Of a stretch of DNA of 64,000 nt, positions 42,401-49,686 are shown piece after piece. Within the stretch, counting starts at the first letter, position 1, and each line of letters starts with the position of its first letter. Below the pieces are notes generated by a model, which ran no database searches, was not told where the DNA came from, and saw only the letters and a program-made list of their open reading frames with translations. Source of the DNA: Streptomyces sp. NRRL B-24484 (lineage in GTDB: Bacteria > Actinomycetota > Actinomycetes > Streptomycetales > Streptomycetaceae); contig NZ_JOAI01000025.1 in the NCBI RefSeq assembly GCF_000717715.1, positions 47,694 through 111,693 of the forward strand, in the 5' to 3' direction. Both the position numbers and the translations under genes were made by a program.

Positions 42401-44063
42401 GACCGGTACCCCCGCCTCGCTGCCCGCCCTCCGCGAGGCCTACCGCGCGGCCTCCCAGGTGTACGAGAAGGTCGGCGTCGGCGCCGACCTGCGCGCCGAG
42501 CAGGCCCGCGCCGAGGGCGACGAGGCCGCCGCCGCGGCCGAGCTCGACCGGCTCACCAACAAGGTCCGCACCCGCGCCGAGGAGCTCCTCGCCAGCCCGG
42601 ACGGCGCCGACGGCCCCGCCCGGCAGGCCGCCGCCGCCCGCGCGGAGGAACTGGTCGCCACCATCGAGGCCCGCTCCGCCACCGCCAGCGAACAGCTCGG
42701 CCGGCTCCGCGGCGACGCCGAGCGCTCCGCCCCGGCCGACGGCGAGGCCCACACCGAACTCCCCGAGGACCTCGTCCCCGCCGACCCGGAGCACGCCCAG
42801 ACGCTGCTGCGCACCGCCACCACCCGGCTCGCCGAGCGCCGCGAGCGGCTGGAGACGGCCCGCACCGAACACGCCGACCTGCTGCGCACCTTCGAGGCCG
42901 CGCAGACCGCCGCGGCGAACTTCGACGAGGCCGCGGCGCAGCTCCGCGACGGCCTGCGCGACACCCCGGACGAGGCCGAGCCGCAGACCGAGCCGTACCT
43001 CGGCAACCTCGCCGAGGCCCGCACCGCCGCGACCGACAGCCGCCGCACCCTGCGGACGGCGGCCGCCGAGCTGAGCGGCGCCGAACTCTCCGTCCGCGAC
43101 GCCTCCGACGCGCTGATCCGGCACGCCAACGCGGCCCGTTACGAGGCCGTCCGCACCCCGGCGCGCCAGCAGATCCGCGAACTGCCCACCGCCGCACTGC
43201 CCGAGCACGCCGCGGCCTGGGCCGCGGCCTTCGCTCCCCGGCTGCGCGTGCTGACGGACGAGCTCGCCCAGCTGGACCGCAACCGCGGCTCGATCGTCGA
43301 CCGGCTGCGCGGCATGGTCGAGTCCTCGCTCACCACGCTGCGCGCCGCCCAGCGGCTCTCCCGCCTCCCGGAGGGCCTGGGGGAGTGGTCCGGCCAGGAG
43401 TTCCTCCGGATCCGCTTCGAGGACCCGGACCACGCCGTCCTGGTCGAGCGCCTCGGCGAGGTCATCGACGAGGCCACCCGCGCGGCCGTGAAGAAGAACT
43501 CCGACCTGCGCCGCGACGGCATGTCGCTGCTGCTGCGCGGAGTCGCCGCGGCGATCGGCCCGAAGGGCGTCAGCGTCGAGATCCTCAAGCCGGACGCGGT
43601 GCTGCGCGCCGAACGCGTCGGCGTCGGCCAGATGTCGGACGTCTTCTCCGGCGGCCAGCTGCTCACCGCCGCCATCGCGCTCTACTGCACGATGGCCGCG
43701 CTGCGCGCCAACGACCGCGGCCAGTCGCAGCTGCGGCACGCCGGCACGCTGTTCCTCGACAACCCGATCGGCCGGGCCAACGCCACCTACCTGCTGGAGC
43801 TGCAGCGGGCCGTCGCCGACGCGCTCGGCGTCCAGCTGATCTACACCACCGGCCTGTTCGACACCACCGCGCTCGCCGAGTTCCCGCTGGTCATCCGGCT
43901 GCGCAACGACGCCGACCTGCGGGCCGGCCTGAAGTACATCTCGGTCGAGGAGCACCTGCGCCCCGGCCTGCCCGCCCCGCAGGACCCGGACGGCCCGACC
44001 GTCCACGGCGAGATCACCGCGACCCGGATGTTCAAGCGCCCCGCCGAGGTCCCGGCCGGCTGA
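39489..44063 (+). CDS. SMC/MukB-like coiled-coil ATPase (MksB/JetC-position protein)
   Basis: 1524-aa protein. The ATG at 39489 follows CTCTGGAGAA. An N-terminal head has a Walker A-like LFLENGGGKSVLLKLIFSVM with Lys69. The first Gly of the P-loop is Leu. A long Ala/Glu/Arg coiled coil (about 270-600) follows, then a globular hinge-like region (about 615-790, with VEYLGEHGIPALPGWRYLA) and a second coiled coil (about 790-1290). The C-terminal head has the ABC signature SDVFSGGQLLTAAIALY (residues 1383-1399) and Walker B AGTLFLDNPIGRAN. There Asp1424 is followed by Asn, not the catalytic Glu. The architecture is that of SMC, MukB, MksB and JetC DNA-translocating or loop-extruding ATPases. It is larger than JetC and differs from the TIGR02680 N-terminus. 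Confidence 0.85.
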   Translation: MYELNRVRLYSIGPAGARYADTVLDLRGVGEPVAEPVPQQIGLFGAEPDGPRRRPAPAGVLFLENGGGKSVLLKLIFSVMLPGHRNTLGGASSGVLRKFLLADDCGHVALEWQHTVTGELIVVGKVSEWRGRQVSSDPRKFAELWYSFRPGPGLTLDSLPVAERVSLAGDQKARGRRRTMKGFRDAMTEAGKAYPYLDLTFEEIHDRWNEHLGDLGLDPELFRYQREMNADEGEAAGLFAVKHDADFTDLLLRAVTDTRDTDGLADLVHGFAAKLGRRAELTAERDFTAGSLDLLQRIVDATAARETVRETHRSAERRTRRLAGALGARAGAERDRAQDLAVEVAAAASAVTAAESDRTRHSLITAELTHRHATLALAAATGEAAALRRELTEARTLHSAWQAAEAVLRHRAAADRAARVSAAIREAELDAAPALAARAQAAGALARALETAALAAEARADQEELRAGELQEDGSTAQSEATAAATAAQKARSEAEHLRQRLAEVEQETAAAVEAGWIDASETASNPLGDPARAALHASDAEKAATAALEQVRGAAEQAAARLRESAAAEARAELAAARATDARAAAERALAAERRTAALLAAEPRLAELLALTPYQEGAAEDEGFLTPAVLDRSAEDLREQLDRAVATAERTLFDLRTAAADDSRILAALGDGGLLPPGPDVLATVEYLGEHGIPALPGWRYLAQSVDPADHDAILAARPELVDGVVVTDPSSLDRAREALQAAALLPRSTVAVGTSAALIAPIQDEPPFFLVPPNPAMHDERAADDERRELRGRATAREEHIRELAARLGHDRALAARLASWHAQCPPGTLGELADAVSAAGEQAETAAAVLAAARAEHAEAESDHAAAAGAHEERREAAQQARRRADALAGLAFRLRERATWTRRQRELAEDAAECDRRQAVCAERARTCDEDRRAAQRAADDARRTARTLRAERVELSALAEDAPEPTGTPASLPALREAYRAASQVYEKVGVGADLRAEQARAEGDEAAAAAELDRLTNKVRTRAEELLASPDGADGPARQAAAARAEELVATIEARSATASEQLGRLRGDAERSAPADGEAHTELPEDLVPADPEHAQTLLRTATTRLAERRERLETARTEHADLLRTFEAAQTAAANFDEAAAQLRDGLRDTPDEAEPQTEPYLGNLAEARTAATDSRRTLRTAAAELSGAELSVRDASDALIRHANAARYEAVRTPARQQIRELPTAALPEHAAAWAAAFAPRLRVLTDELAQLDRNRGSIVDRLRGMVESSLTTLRAAQRLSRLPEGLGEWSGQEFLRIRFEDPDHAVLVERLGEVIDEATRAAVKKNSDLRRDGMSLLLRGVAAAIGPKGVSVEILKPDAVLRAERVGVGQMSDVFSGGQLLTAAIALYCTMAALRANDRGQSQLRHAGTLFLDNPIGRANATYLLELQRAVADALGVQLIYTTGLFDTTALAEFPLVIRLRNDADLRAGLKYISVEEHLRPGLPAPQDPDGPTVHGEITATRMFKRPAEVPAG

Positions 44064-44390
44064 CCCCGGTCTCCGGTCGGCCCCTTCTGGGCGCGACCAC
44101 GGCCGCCGGCCCGACCCCGCGTCGGGCCGGCGACGGTGCTGCGGGCCCGTGCCGGCCGGGTGCGGGCGCGGGTTTCCGTCCGGCGGGATCAGGGGAGGTC
44201 CGTCAGGTGGCACCGCACCGGCCGGCGCAGACGGAGGCGTCGCCCGTCCCGGATCACGGGCGCCGGGACCCGCTGTGCCGTCCCGCCCGGTCCGCGCCGT
44301 CCGCGGGCGCCCGTCCCGGCGGCCGCCGCACCGCCCCGACCTGCCCGCCCGCGGGCCCGACGTCCTCGCACCCACGCCCGGAGGCGCCGC
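44064..44390 (+). terminator. terminator of the condensin-like cassette and downstream gap
   Basis: GCCGGCCCGAC (44105-44115) and GTCGGGCCGGC (44121-44131) form a perfect 11-bp stem with a 5-base loop, 42 bases after the ATPase stop. The rest of the 327-bp gap up to the metallophosphoesterase ATG shows no gene. It ends with GGAGGCGCCGC just before 44391, and a promoter for that gene presumably lies here. The hairpin argues that the cassette ends at three genes. Confidence 0.7.
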
Positions 44391-45167
44391 ATGCCGGTGA
44401 TCGCCCACCTCAGCGACATCCACCTCGGCCAGGACCGGCCCGGTCCCGACGGGCCGGACGGCGGTGCCCGCGCCGAGGCCCGGGCCGCCCGGGTGATGGC
44501 CCACCTGGAGGCGCTGCCCGGCCCGATCGACGCCGTGCTGGTCACCGGCGACATCGCCGACCACGGCAGCGCCGAGGAGTACCGCACGGCCGCCCGGGTG
44601 CTCGCCTCCGACCGGTGGCCGGTGCTGACCTGCCCGGGCAACCACGACGACCGCGCGACCTACCGGACGGCGCTGCTCGGCGAGGAGCCGTCCGCGGCGC
44701 CGGTGAACCGGCTGCACGAACTGCCCGGCCTCACCGTGCTGATGTGCGACTCCAGCGTCCCCGGCCGGAACGAGGGCCGGTTCGACGAGGAGACCCTCGG
44801 CTGGCTGGACACCACCCTCAGCCACGCCCGCCGGGACGTCCCCGCCGTGGTCGCCTTCCACCACCCGCCGGTGGAGCTGCACGTGCCGGTCGTCGACCCG
44901 ATCCGGCTCCTCGACGAGGAGCGCCTCGCCGCGGTGCTGCGCTGCCACCCGCAGGTCGCCGCCGTCCTCTGCGGCCACGCGCACACCCCGGCGGCCACTC
45001 GCTTCGCCGGCCTGCCGCTGGCGGTCGCGCCCGGCGTGGTCTCCACCGCCCTGCTGCCCTTCGAGAGCGGCGAGGAGCTGGCATTCGACCACCCGCCGAT
45101 GGTTTCCTTCCACATCCTGGACGCGCAGCGCAGGCTGACCACGCACCACCGCATCGTTCTCTCCTGA
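44391..45167 (+). CDS. metallophosphoesterase (CpdA/GpdQ-like)
   Basis: 258-aa calcineurin-like phosphoesterase. All five metal motifs are present in order: LSDIHLG (DxH), VTGDIADHG (GD), CPGNHDD (GNHD), VVAFHHPPVELH (H) and LCGHAHTP (GHxH). The closest type is the cyclic-nucleotide or glycerophosphodiester phosphodiesterase group. The substrate is not fixed by sequence. A strong GGAGG precedes the ATG. It follows the condensin-like cassette but is separated from it by a terminator. Only 49 bp separate it from the SMP-30 gene, with which it may form an operon. Confidence 0.9.
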   Translation: MPVIAHLSDIHLGQDRPGPDGPDGGARAEARAARVMAHLEALPGPIDAVLVTGDIADHGSAEEYRTAARVLASDRWPVLTCPGNHDDRATYRTALLGEEPSAAPVNRLHELPGLTVLMCDSSVPGRNEGRFDEETLGWLDTTLSHARRDVPAVVAFHHPPVELHVPVVDPIRLLDEERLAAVLRCHPQVAAVLCGHAHTPAATRFAGLPLAVAPGVVSTALLPFESGEELAFDHPPMVSFHILDAQRRLTTHHRIVLS

Positions 45168-45216
45168 CACCGGGCCGCCCCCACCGGCCACCGCACCCGC
45201 CCGACCAGGAGCCCCC

Positions 45217-46080
45217 ATGCCCCGCACCCTGCACGCCGAGCCGGTCGTCCGCGACCGCGCCCACCTCAACGAGAGCCCGCTCTGGGACGACCGCCACCAG
45301 GTCCTGCGCTGGGTCGACATCCTGGCCGGACGGGTGCACGGCTGGGACCCGGCGACCGGCCGGCGGACCCTCTTCGAGGCCGGCCTGCCGGTCGGCGCGG
45401 TGGCGCTGCGCGAGTCCGGCGGGCTCGTCCTGGCCGTCGCCGACGGCTTCGCGCTGTTCGACGGCGAGCGGACGACCCGGATCGCCGACCTCGACTCCGA
45501 GGGCGGCGAACTGCGCATGAACGACGCCGTCTGCGACCCCGAGGGCCGCCTGCTCGCCGGCACCATGGCCTACTCGCACGAGCCGGGCCGCGGCACCCTG
45601 CACCGGCTGGACCCTGACCACACTGTGCACACCGCACTGTCCGGGGTCACCATCTCCAACGGCCTCGACTGGACGGCGGACGGCGCCACCGCCTACTACG
45701 CGGACAGCCCGACCGGCGAGGTCCGCGCCTACCGCTACCGGGAGGGGAGGCTGCTCGACCCCCGCCCCTTCGTGACCACCGAGGGCGGCGTCCCGGACGG
45801 CCTCGCGGTCGACGCCGAGGGCGGGGTGTGGGTCGCCGTGGCCTTCTCCGGCACGGTCCGCCGCTACCTGCCGGACGGCACCCTCGACACGGTCGTCGCC
45901 GTCCCTGCCACCGTGACCACCAGCTGCGCCTTCGGCGGCCCCGACCTGGACACGCTGTACATCACCACCGCCACCGAGAACCTCACCCCCGCCCAGCTTG
46001 CCGAGCAGCCGCTGGCCGGCGGGATCTTCGCCTGCACCCCGGGGGTCCGCGGCCGGGCCGCGCACCGCTTCCGCGGCTGA
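45217..46080 (+). CDS. SMP-30/gluconolactonase-family lactonase
   Basis: 287-aa six-bladed beta-propeller. Metal-binding and family motifs are visible: HLNESPLWDDRHQVLRWVDI, MNDAVCDPEGRLLAGTMAYS, VTISNGLDWTADGATAYYAD and VPDGLAVDAEGGVWVAVAFS. The family opens sugar lactones, often gluconolactone. The gluconate kinase and permease genes at 49.7-51.7 kb make a sugar-acid route plausible, but they are separate transcription units. The ATG at 45217 follows CAGGAGCCCCC. Confidence 0.9.
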   Translation: MPRTLHAEPVVRDRAHLNESPLWDDRHQVLRWVDILAGRVHGWDPATGRRTLFEAGLPVGAVALRESGGLVLAVADGFALFDGERTTRIADLDSEGGELRMNDAVCDPEGRLLAGTMAYSHEPGRGTLHRLDPDHTVHTALSGVTISNGLDWTADGATAYYADSPTGEVRAYRYREGRLLDPRPFVTTEGGVPDGLAVDAEGGVWVAVAFSGTVRRYLPDGTLDTVVAVPATVTTSCAFGGPDLDTLYITTATENLTPAQLAEQPLAGGIFACTPGVRGRAAHRFRG

Positions 46081-46171
46081 CGGCGCGGCTGCCGCGCCGG
46101 CCGCCGGTGGCCGGTGCGGCCGGGCCGATACACCGTCCGATGGGCGAGGTGTCGTACTCGGTCGGAAACTT

Positions 46172-46183
46172 GAAGAAGTCTTC
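46172..46183 (+). promoter_or_regulatory. GAAGA-AG-TCTTC inverted repeat, candidate operator
   Basis: This 12-bp palindrome lies in an AT-richer stretch 77 bases before the small ORF/ArsR operon start at 46260. ArsR proteins often bind short inverted repeats at their own promoter. No clear -35/-10 pair is seen, so this is tentative. Confidence 0.3.
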
Positions 46184-46259
46184 CCAGTCTTGGATGCTGG
46201 ACCCCCCGGGCCTGACCCGGGCGGTGGGCCGGCGCCGCTGCCGGCATCGGAGGTCAGCC

Positions 46260-46457
46260 GTGACGGACCTGTTCCGCGAGGAGCTCGGGGCGCAGCTGGT
46301 CCGGGCCCGGGGCGACCTCGCCGCCGCCCTGGAGGCGGGCGACGACGACGGCGTGCAGGCCTACCGGGGGCGGATCGCGAGCCTGCTGCGGATCGCGGCG
46401 CGCCACGGCGTCGAGCTGCCCCACACGCCGGACGAAGAGGAAGACGAGGACGACTGA
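46260..46457 (+). CDS. small acidic protein upstream of an ArsR regulator
   Basis: 65-aa protein. The GTG at 46260 follows GGAGGTCAGCC. The sequence is helical (FREELGAQLVRARGDLAAAL, RIASLLRIAARHGVEL) and ends in an acidic tail DEEEDEDD. It lies 2 bases before the ArsR gene, so the two are co-translated. No family is recognised. It could be a modulator of the regulator. Confidence 0.65.
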   Translation: MTDLFREELGAQLVRARGDLAAALEAGDDDGVQAYRGRIASLLRIAARHGVELPHTPDEEEDEDD

Positions 46458-46459
46458 GC

Positions 46460-46804
46460 ATGCCGGTCCCGCTCTACCAGGCCAAGGCGGAGTTCTTCCG
46501 GACCCTCGGCCACCCGGCCCGCATCCGTGTCCTCGAACTCCTCCAGGAGGGTCCGCGTCCCGTCCGCGAGCTGCTCGCCGAGATGGACATCGAGCCCTCG
46601 AACCTCTCCCAGCAACTGGCCGTGCTGCGCCGCACCAACCTGGTCAAGGCGACCCGCGAGGGCAACACCGTGGTCTACGAGCTGAGCACCCCGGACGTCG
46701 CCGACCTGCTGCGCGCGGCGCGGCGGATCCTCACCGAGATGATCGCCGACCAGGGCGTGCTGCTGGCCGAACTGCGCGGCGGCGGGCGCGTCCCGACCGC
46801 CTGA
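46460..46804 (+). CDS. ArsR-family transcriptional regulator
   Basis: 114-aa winged-helix protein. AEFFRTLGHPARIRVLELLQ, VRELLAEMDIEPSNLSQQLA and VLRRTNLVKATREGNTVVYE are the classic ArsR/SmtB helix-turn-helix and wing. No Cys or clustered His metal site is visible, so it probably senses something other than arsenic-like metals. It follows the small acidic-protein gene by 2 bases and is convergent with a second, unrelated ArsR gene. Confidence 0.9.
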   Translation: MPVPLYQAKAEFFRTLGHPARIRVLELLQEGPRPVRELLAEMDIEPSNLSQQLAVLRRTNLVKATREGNTVVYELSTPDVADLLRAARRILTEMIADQGVLLAELRGGGRVPTA

Positions 46805-46828
46805 GGCCCGGTCCGCGCGGGCGGGACG

Positions 46829-47179
46829 TCAGACCGGCTGCCGGTGGGACGCCCGGTGGCCGGCCACCACGCTGTCGAGCAGGCCGGGGAAGCGCGCGGC
46901 CAGGTCCTCGCCGCGCAGCGAGTTCATCCTGGACGTGCCGCGCCGCACCTGCCGGATCACCCCGGCCTCCCGCAGCACCCGGAAGTGGTGCGTGAGCGTG
47001 GACTTGGCGACCGGCACGTCGAAGGCGAGGCAGTTGACCTGGTCGGTGCAGCCCGCCAGCGAGGAGACGATCCGCAGGCGGACGGGGTCGGCGAGCGCGT
47101 GCAGCACGGCCTCCAGGCGGATCTCGCCGACGGCGGGTTCCGGGAGGGGCACGCAGGCGTCGTGGCGGGTTTCGGTCAC
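46829..47179 (-). CDS. ArsR-family regulator divergent from the OYE reductase
   Basis: 116-aa winged-helix regulator. AVLHALADPVRLRIVSSLAG, VAKSTLTHHFRVLREAGVIR and QVRRGTSRMNSLR are the HTH and wing. Cys residues occur at positions near the N-terminus and after helix 2 (AGCTDQVNCLAFD), so a thiol-based sensor is possible. The GTG at 47179 faces the old-yellow-enzyme gene across 112 bp. Several TACGA...TCGTA repeats there fit the ArsR operator type, suggesting repression of both genes. Confidence 0.9.
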   Translation of the reverse strand: MTETRHDACVPLPEPAVGEIRLEAVLHALADPVRLRIVSSLAGCTDQVNCLAFDVPVAKSTLTHHFRVLREAGVIRQVRRGTSRMNSLRGEDLAARFPGLLDSVVAGHRASHRQPV

Positions 47180-47189
47180 CCCCTCATGG

Positions 47190-47241
47190 TACGAGGATCA
47201 TCGTAGTTTGACAGTTCTCGTAGTACGAGAGTTATCGTACT
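47190..47241. promoter_or_regulatory. ArsR operators overlapping the OYE promoter
   Basis: TACGA-N6-TCGTA occurs at 47190-47205 and again, extended to AGTACGA-N6-TCGTACT, at 47222-47241. TCTCGTA-G-TACGAGA (47216-47230) overlaps the second. TTGACA at 47208-47213 is a good -35 for the rightward flavin-oxidoreductase gene, and its spacer is covered by the operators. This arrangement predicts repression by the divergent ArsR protein. Confidence 0.75.
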
Positions 47242-47291
47242 GAGCAGCATCAGCCCGCAGGCCCGTCGGGGCCACCGCCGAAGGAGCTGCC

Positions 47292-48386
47292 GTGAGCGCC
47301 CTGTTCGAGCCGATCACCCTCCGCTCGCTGACCGTGCCCAACCGGGTGTGGCTCGCCCCGATGTGCATGTACTCCGCGGCGCCCGACGGCCCCGAGCAGG
47401 GCGTCGCCACCGACTTCCACCTCGCCCACCTCGGGGCGCGCGCCGCGGGCGGCGCCGGCCTGGTGATGACCGAGGCCACCGCCGTCCGCGCCGACGGCCG
47501 GATCTCGCCCTACGACCTCGGCCTGTGGAACGACCGGCAGCAGGAGGCGCTGGCCCGGGTCGCCGCACTGATCACCGCCCACGGCGCGGTGCCCGCGATC
47601 CAGCTCGCCCACGCCGGCCGCAAGGCCTCCACCGGCCGCCCGAACGACGGCTCCAGGCCGCTGGCCGCCGCGGACGGCGGCTGGCAGCCGGTCGGCGCCT
47701 CGCCGGTCGCCTTCGGTGCCGGCTACCCGGTGCCGGACGAGCTGACCGTCGAGCAGATCGCCGAACTCGTCCGGGACTTCGCCGCCGCGGCGGTCCGCGC
47801 CCGCGAGGCCGGCTTCCGGGTCGCCGAGGTGCACGGCGCCCACGGCTACCTGATCCACTCCTTCCTCTCGCCGCACTCCAACCACCGCACCGACGGCTAC
47901 GGCGGCTCCTTCGCCGGCCGCGCCCGGTTCGCGCTGGAGGTGGCGGCCGCCGTCCGCGCGGTCTGGCCCGAGGAGCTGCCGGTGTTCTTCCGGGTCTCCG
48001 CCACCGACTGGCTGGACGGCGAGCCGGGCTGGACGCCCGAGGAGACGGTGCTGCTCGCCAAGGAGCTGCAGGCCGTCGGCATCGACCTGGTCGACGTCTC
48101 CAGCGGCGGCAACGTCCAGAACGCCGCCATCGCGCCGGGCCCCGGCTACCAGGTGCCGTTCGCCGAGCAGGTCCGCAGCGAGGCGGGCGTCCCGGTCAGC
48201 GCGGTCGGCCTGATCGTCGAGCCCGCACAGGCCGAGGAGGTCGTCGTCGCCGGTCGCGCCGACGCCGTGATGCTCGGCCGCGAGCTGCTGCGCGACCCGT
48301 ACTGGCCGCTGCACGCCGCCCGCGAGCTGGGCGCCGAGCGCACCTGGCCCCGCCAGTACGGCTACGCGGTCGGCCCGCGCGGCTGA
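47292..48386 (+). CDS. NADH:flavin oxidoreductase, YqjM-like old yellow enzyme
   Basis: 364-aa FMN-dependent TIM-barrel reductase. VWLAPMCMYSA carries Cys25 and Tyr27, as in the YqjM/XenA class of ene-reductases. IQLAHAGRKAS, EVHGAHGYLIHSFLSPHSN (His pair that binds substrate) and YGGSF are conserved. The family reduces activated C=C bonds of electrophiles with NADPH. The GTG at 47292 follows AAGGAGCTGC. Divergent ArsR and intervening operators suggest induction by an electrophile or thiol-reactive compound. Confidence 0.92.
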   Translation: MSALFEPITLRSLTVPNRVWLAPMCMYSAAPDGPEQGVATDFHLAHLGARAAGGAGLVMTEATAVRADGRISPYDLGLWNDRQQEALARVAALITAHGAVPAIQLAHAGRKASTGRPNDGSRPLAAADGGWQPVGASPVAFGAGYPVPDELTVEQIAELVRDFAAAAVRAREAGFRVAEVHGAHGYLIHSFLSPHSNHRTDGYGGSFAGRARFALEVAAAVRAVWPEELPVFFRVSATDWLDGEPGWTPEETVLLAKELQAVGIDLVDVSSGGNVQNAAIAPGPGYQVPFAEQVRSEAGVPVSAVGLIVEPAQAEEVVVAGRADAVMLGRELLRDPYWPLHAARELGAERTWPRQYGYAVGPRG

Positions 48387-48393
48387 CCGGCCG

Positions 48394-48723
48394 TCAGCGC
48401 CAGACCCGGCTGCTCTCCAGCGGCGCCCGGCGACCCGCCGGGCGCCGCCGCGGTTCCCGGCTGCCCGCGAGCGGCGAGGCGGAGTTCGGGCCGCGCAGGC
48501 GCTGCGCCGCGATCTGGCGCGAGATCAGGATCTCCAACAGGCTCCACGCCGTCCCGAACACCCCGAGGGCCATCAGCAGCAGTGCGGGCGCCAGCAGTCC
48601 GCTGCCCGCGTACGAGGCCAGCGTCGCGACGATCAGCGCCACCAGCGTCAGCGCGAGGCTGAAGAGGGCGCGGACGGCGGCGGCGCGCACCTCGTGGGGC
48701 GGACGGCGGTCAACGGCGGACAT
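48394..48723 (-). CDS. small two-helix membrane protein
   Basis: 109-aa protein. An N-terminal hydrophilic segment (MSAVDRRPPHEVRAAAVRAL) is followed by two hydrophobic helices (FSLALTLVALIVATLASYAG and LLAPALLLMALGVFGTAWSL). The C-terminal tail is Arg/Pro-rich. The ATG at 48723 follows GGGGAGG, a strong RBS. It is convergent with the OYE gene at 7 bp. No family is recognised. Confidence 0.68.
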   Translation of the reverse strand: MSAVDRRPPHEVRAAAVRALFSLALTLVALIVATLASYAGSGLLAPALLLMALGVFGTAWSLLEILISRQIAAQRLRGPNSASPLAGSREPRRRPAGRRAPLESSRVWR

Positions 48724-48878
48724 CGGCGGGCCTCCCCGGCGCGGCGGACGTGACGAGCGCGGCGGGCGTGCTCCGGCGCACCCCGACCGGTATCCACCAC
48801 CCTGCCCCGCCTCCGGCCCGCCATGCCCGGAAATCCCCGATTCACCCCGGAATCCGGCACTCCGCCCGTGGCGGACCG

Positions 48879-49574
48879 TCAGTCCAGTGTTGCGTTGAGC
48901 TCGTCGAGCGCCCCCGCGACGATCGTGCGCATGGACCGTTCCGCGAGCTCCGCGTCGCCGGCGCAGATCGCCTCGGCCACCTCCCGGTGCAACTGCACGG
49001 CGTAGGGCCGGGGCTGGTGCGGCATCAGGTGGTGCTCGGTGCGGCCGGTCAGCACCGCGCCGACGGTGTCCTTCAGGTGGGCGAACATCTCGTTGCCGGA
49101 GGCGCGCAGCACGATCGCGTGGAAGGCGATGTCGTGCGCGAGGAAGGTCTCCAGGTCCGCGGCGCGCGCGGTGACGGTCAGCTCCACCGCCAGGGCGCTC
49201 AGCTCGCGCCGGTCGTCGTCGCTGGCGTGCACGGCGGCCAGGGCGGCCGCGGCCGGCTCCACCGCGACCCGCAGCGAGCCGAGCGAGCGCAGCTGGGCCG
49301 CCCGGTCGGCGCCGGCCAGCCGCCAGCGGATCACCAGCGGGTCGAAGACGTCCCACTCGGACTTCGGGCGGACGGTGATCCCGACCCGCCGCTTCGGGGC
49401 GACCATGCGCATCGACTCCAGGATGCGGACGGCCTCGCGGACGACGGTGCGGGAGACCCGGAAGCGCTCCTCCAGCTCCTCGCCGCGCAGCACGGCCCCC
49501 TCGGGGATCTCGCCGCCGGCGATGGCGGGGCCGAGGTCGGCGAGCAGTCGGCCGGGCAGGCCCTGGATCTCCAT
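48879..49574 (-). CDS. gntR: GntR/FadR-family regulator of the gluconate genes
   Basis: 231-aa FadR-subfamily regulator. The wHTH region reads EELEERFRVSRTVVREAVRI then LESMRMVAPKRRVGITV. The C-terminal FCD helical domain has AHDIAFHAIVLRASGNEMFA and HREVAEAICAGDAELAE with the His/Asp metal-ligand pattern. It is divergent from gntK, and a GTATGAC inverted repeat lies between. By family knowledge and context it likely represses gntKP and is relieved by gluconate or a phosphorylated derivative. Confidence 0.88.
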   Translation of the reverse strand: MEIQGLPGRLLADLGPAIAGGEIPEGAVLRGEELEERFRVSRTVVREAVRILESMRMVAPKRRVGITVRPKSEWDVFDPLVIRWRLAGADRAAQLRSLGSLRVAVEPAAAALAAVHASDDDRRELSALAVELTVTARAADLETFLAHDIAFHAIVLRASGNEMFAHLKDTVGAVLTGRTEHHLMPHQPRPYAVQLHREVAEAICAGDAELAERSMRTIVAGALDELNATLD

Positions 49575-49599
49575 CGGGTCAGACTATCGGGAAGTAAAA

Positions 49600-49638
49600 G
49601 TATGACGATTGCGTTGCGGCCGCTTGAATAAGTCATAC
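49600..49638. promoter_or_regulatory. GTATGAC...GTCATAC inverted repeat between gntR and gntK
   Basis: GTATGAC (49600-49606) and GTCATAC (49632-49638) are exact reverse complements, 32 bp apart start to start. They sit in an AT-richer patch between the divergent genes. Half-sites of this kind suit two GntR-dimer contacts or a looped site. The assignment is inferred. Confidence 0.6.
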
Positions 49639-49686
49639 CTTTGCGCGAAGGTGAGCGCGGAACAGGCAGAAGAGGAGCACCACCCC

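Noticed and set aside
36663..44063. Assignment as a type III Wadjet system (TIGR02677-TIGR02680 family)
   Set aside because: The N-terminus of the large ATPase and the sizes of the small subunits do not match what I know of those families, and no TIGR02679-like gene is present.
44391..45167. Metallophosphoesterase as the missing nuclease of the condensin-like cassette
   Set aside because: A perfect 11-bp terminator hairpin and a 327-bp gap separate it from the ATPase gene, and it pairs more closely with the SMP-30 gene. The motifs fit a small-molecule phosphodiesterase.
39228..45566. A 2112-codon minus-strand open frame
   Set aside because: It is Gly/Ala/Arg-rich low-complexity sequence antisense to the SMC-like ATPase, whose motifs and third-position bias support the plus strand.
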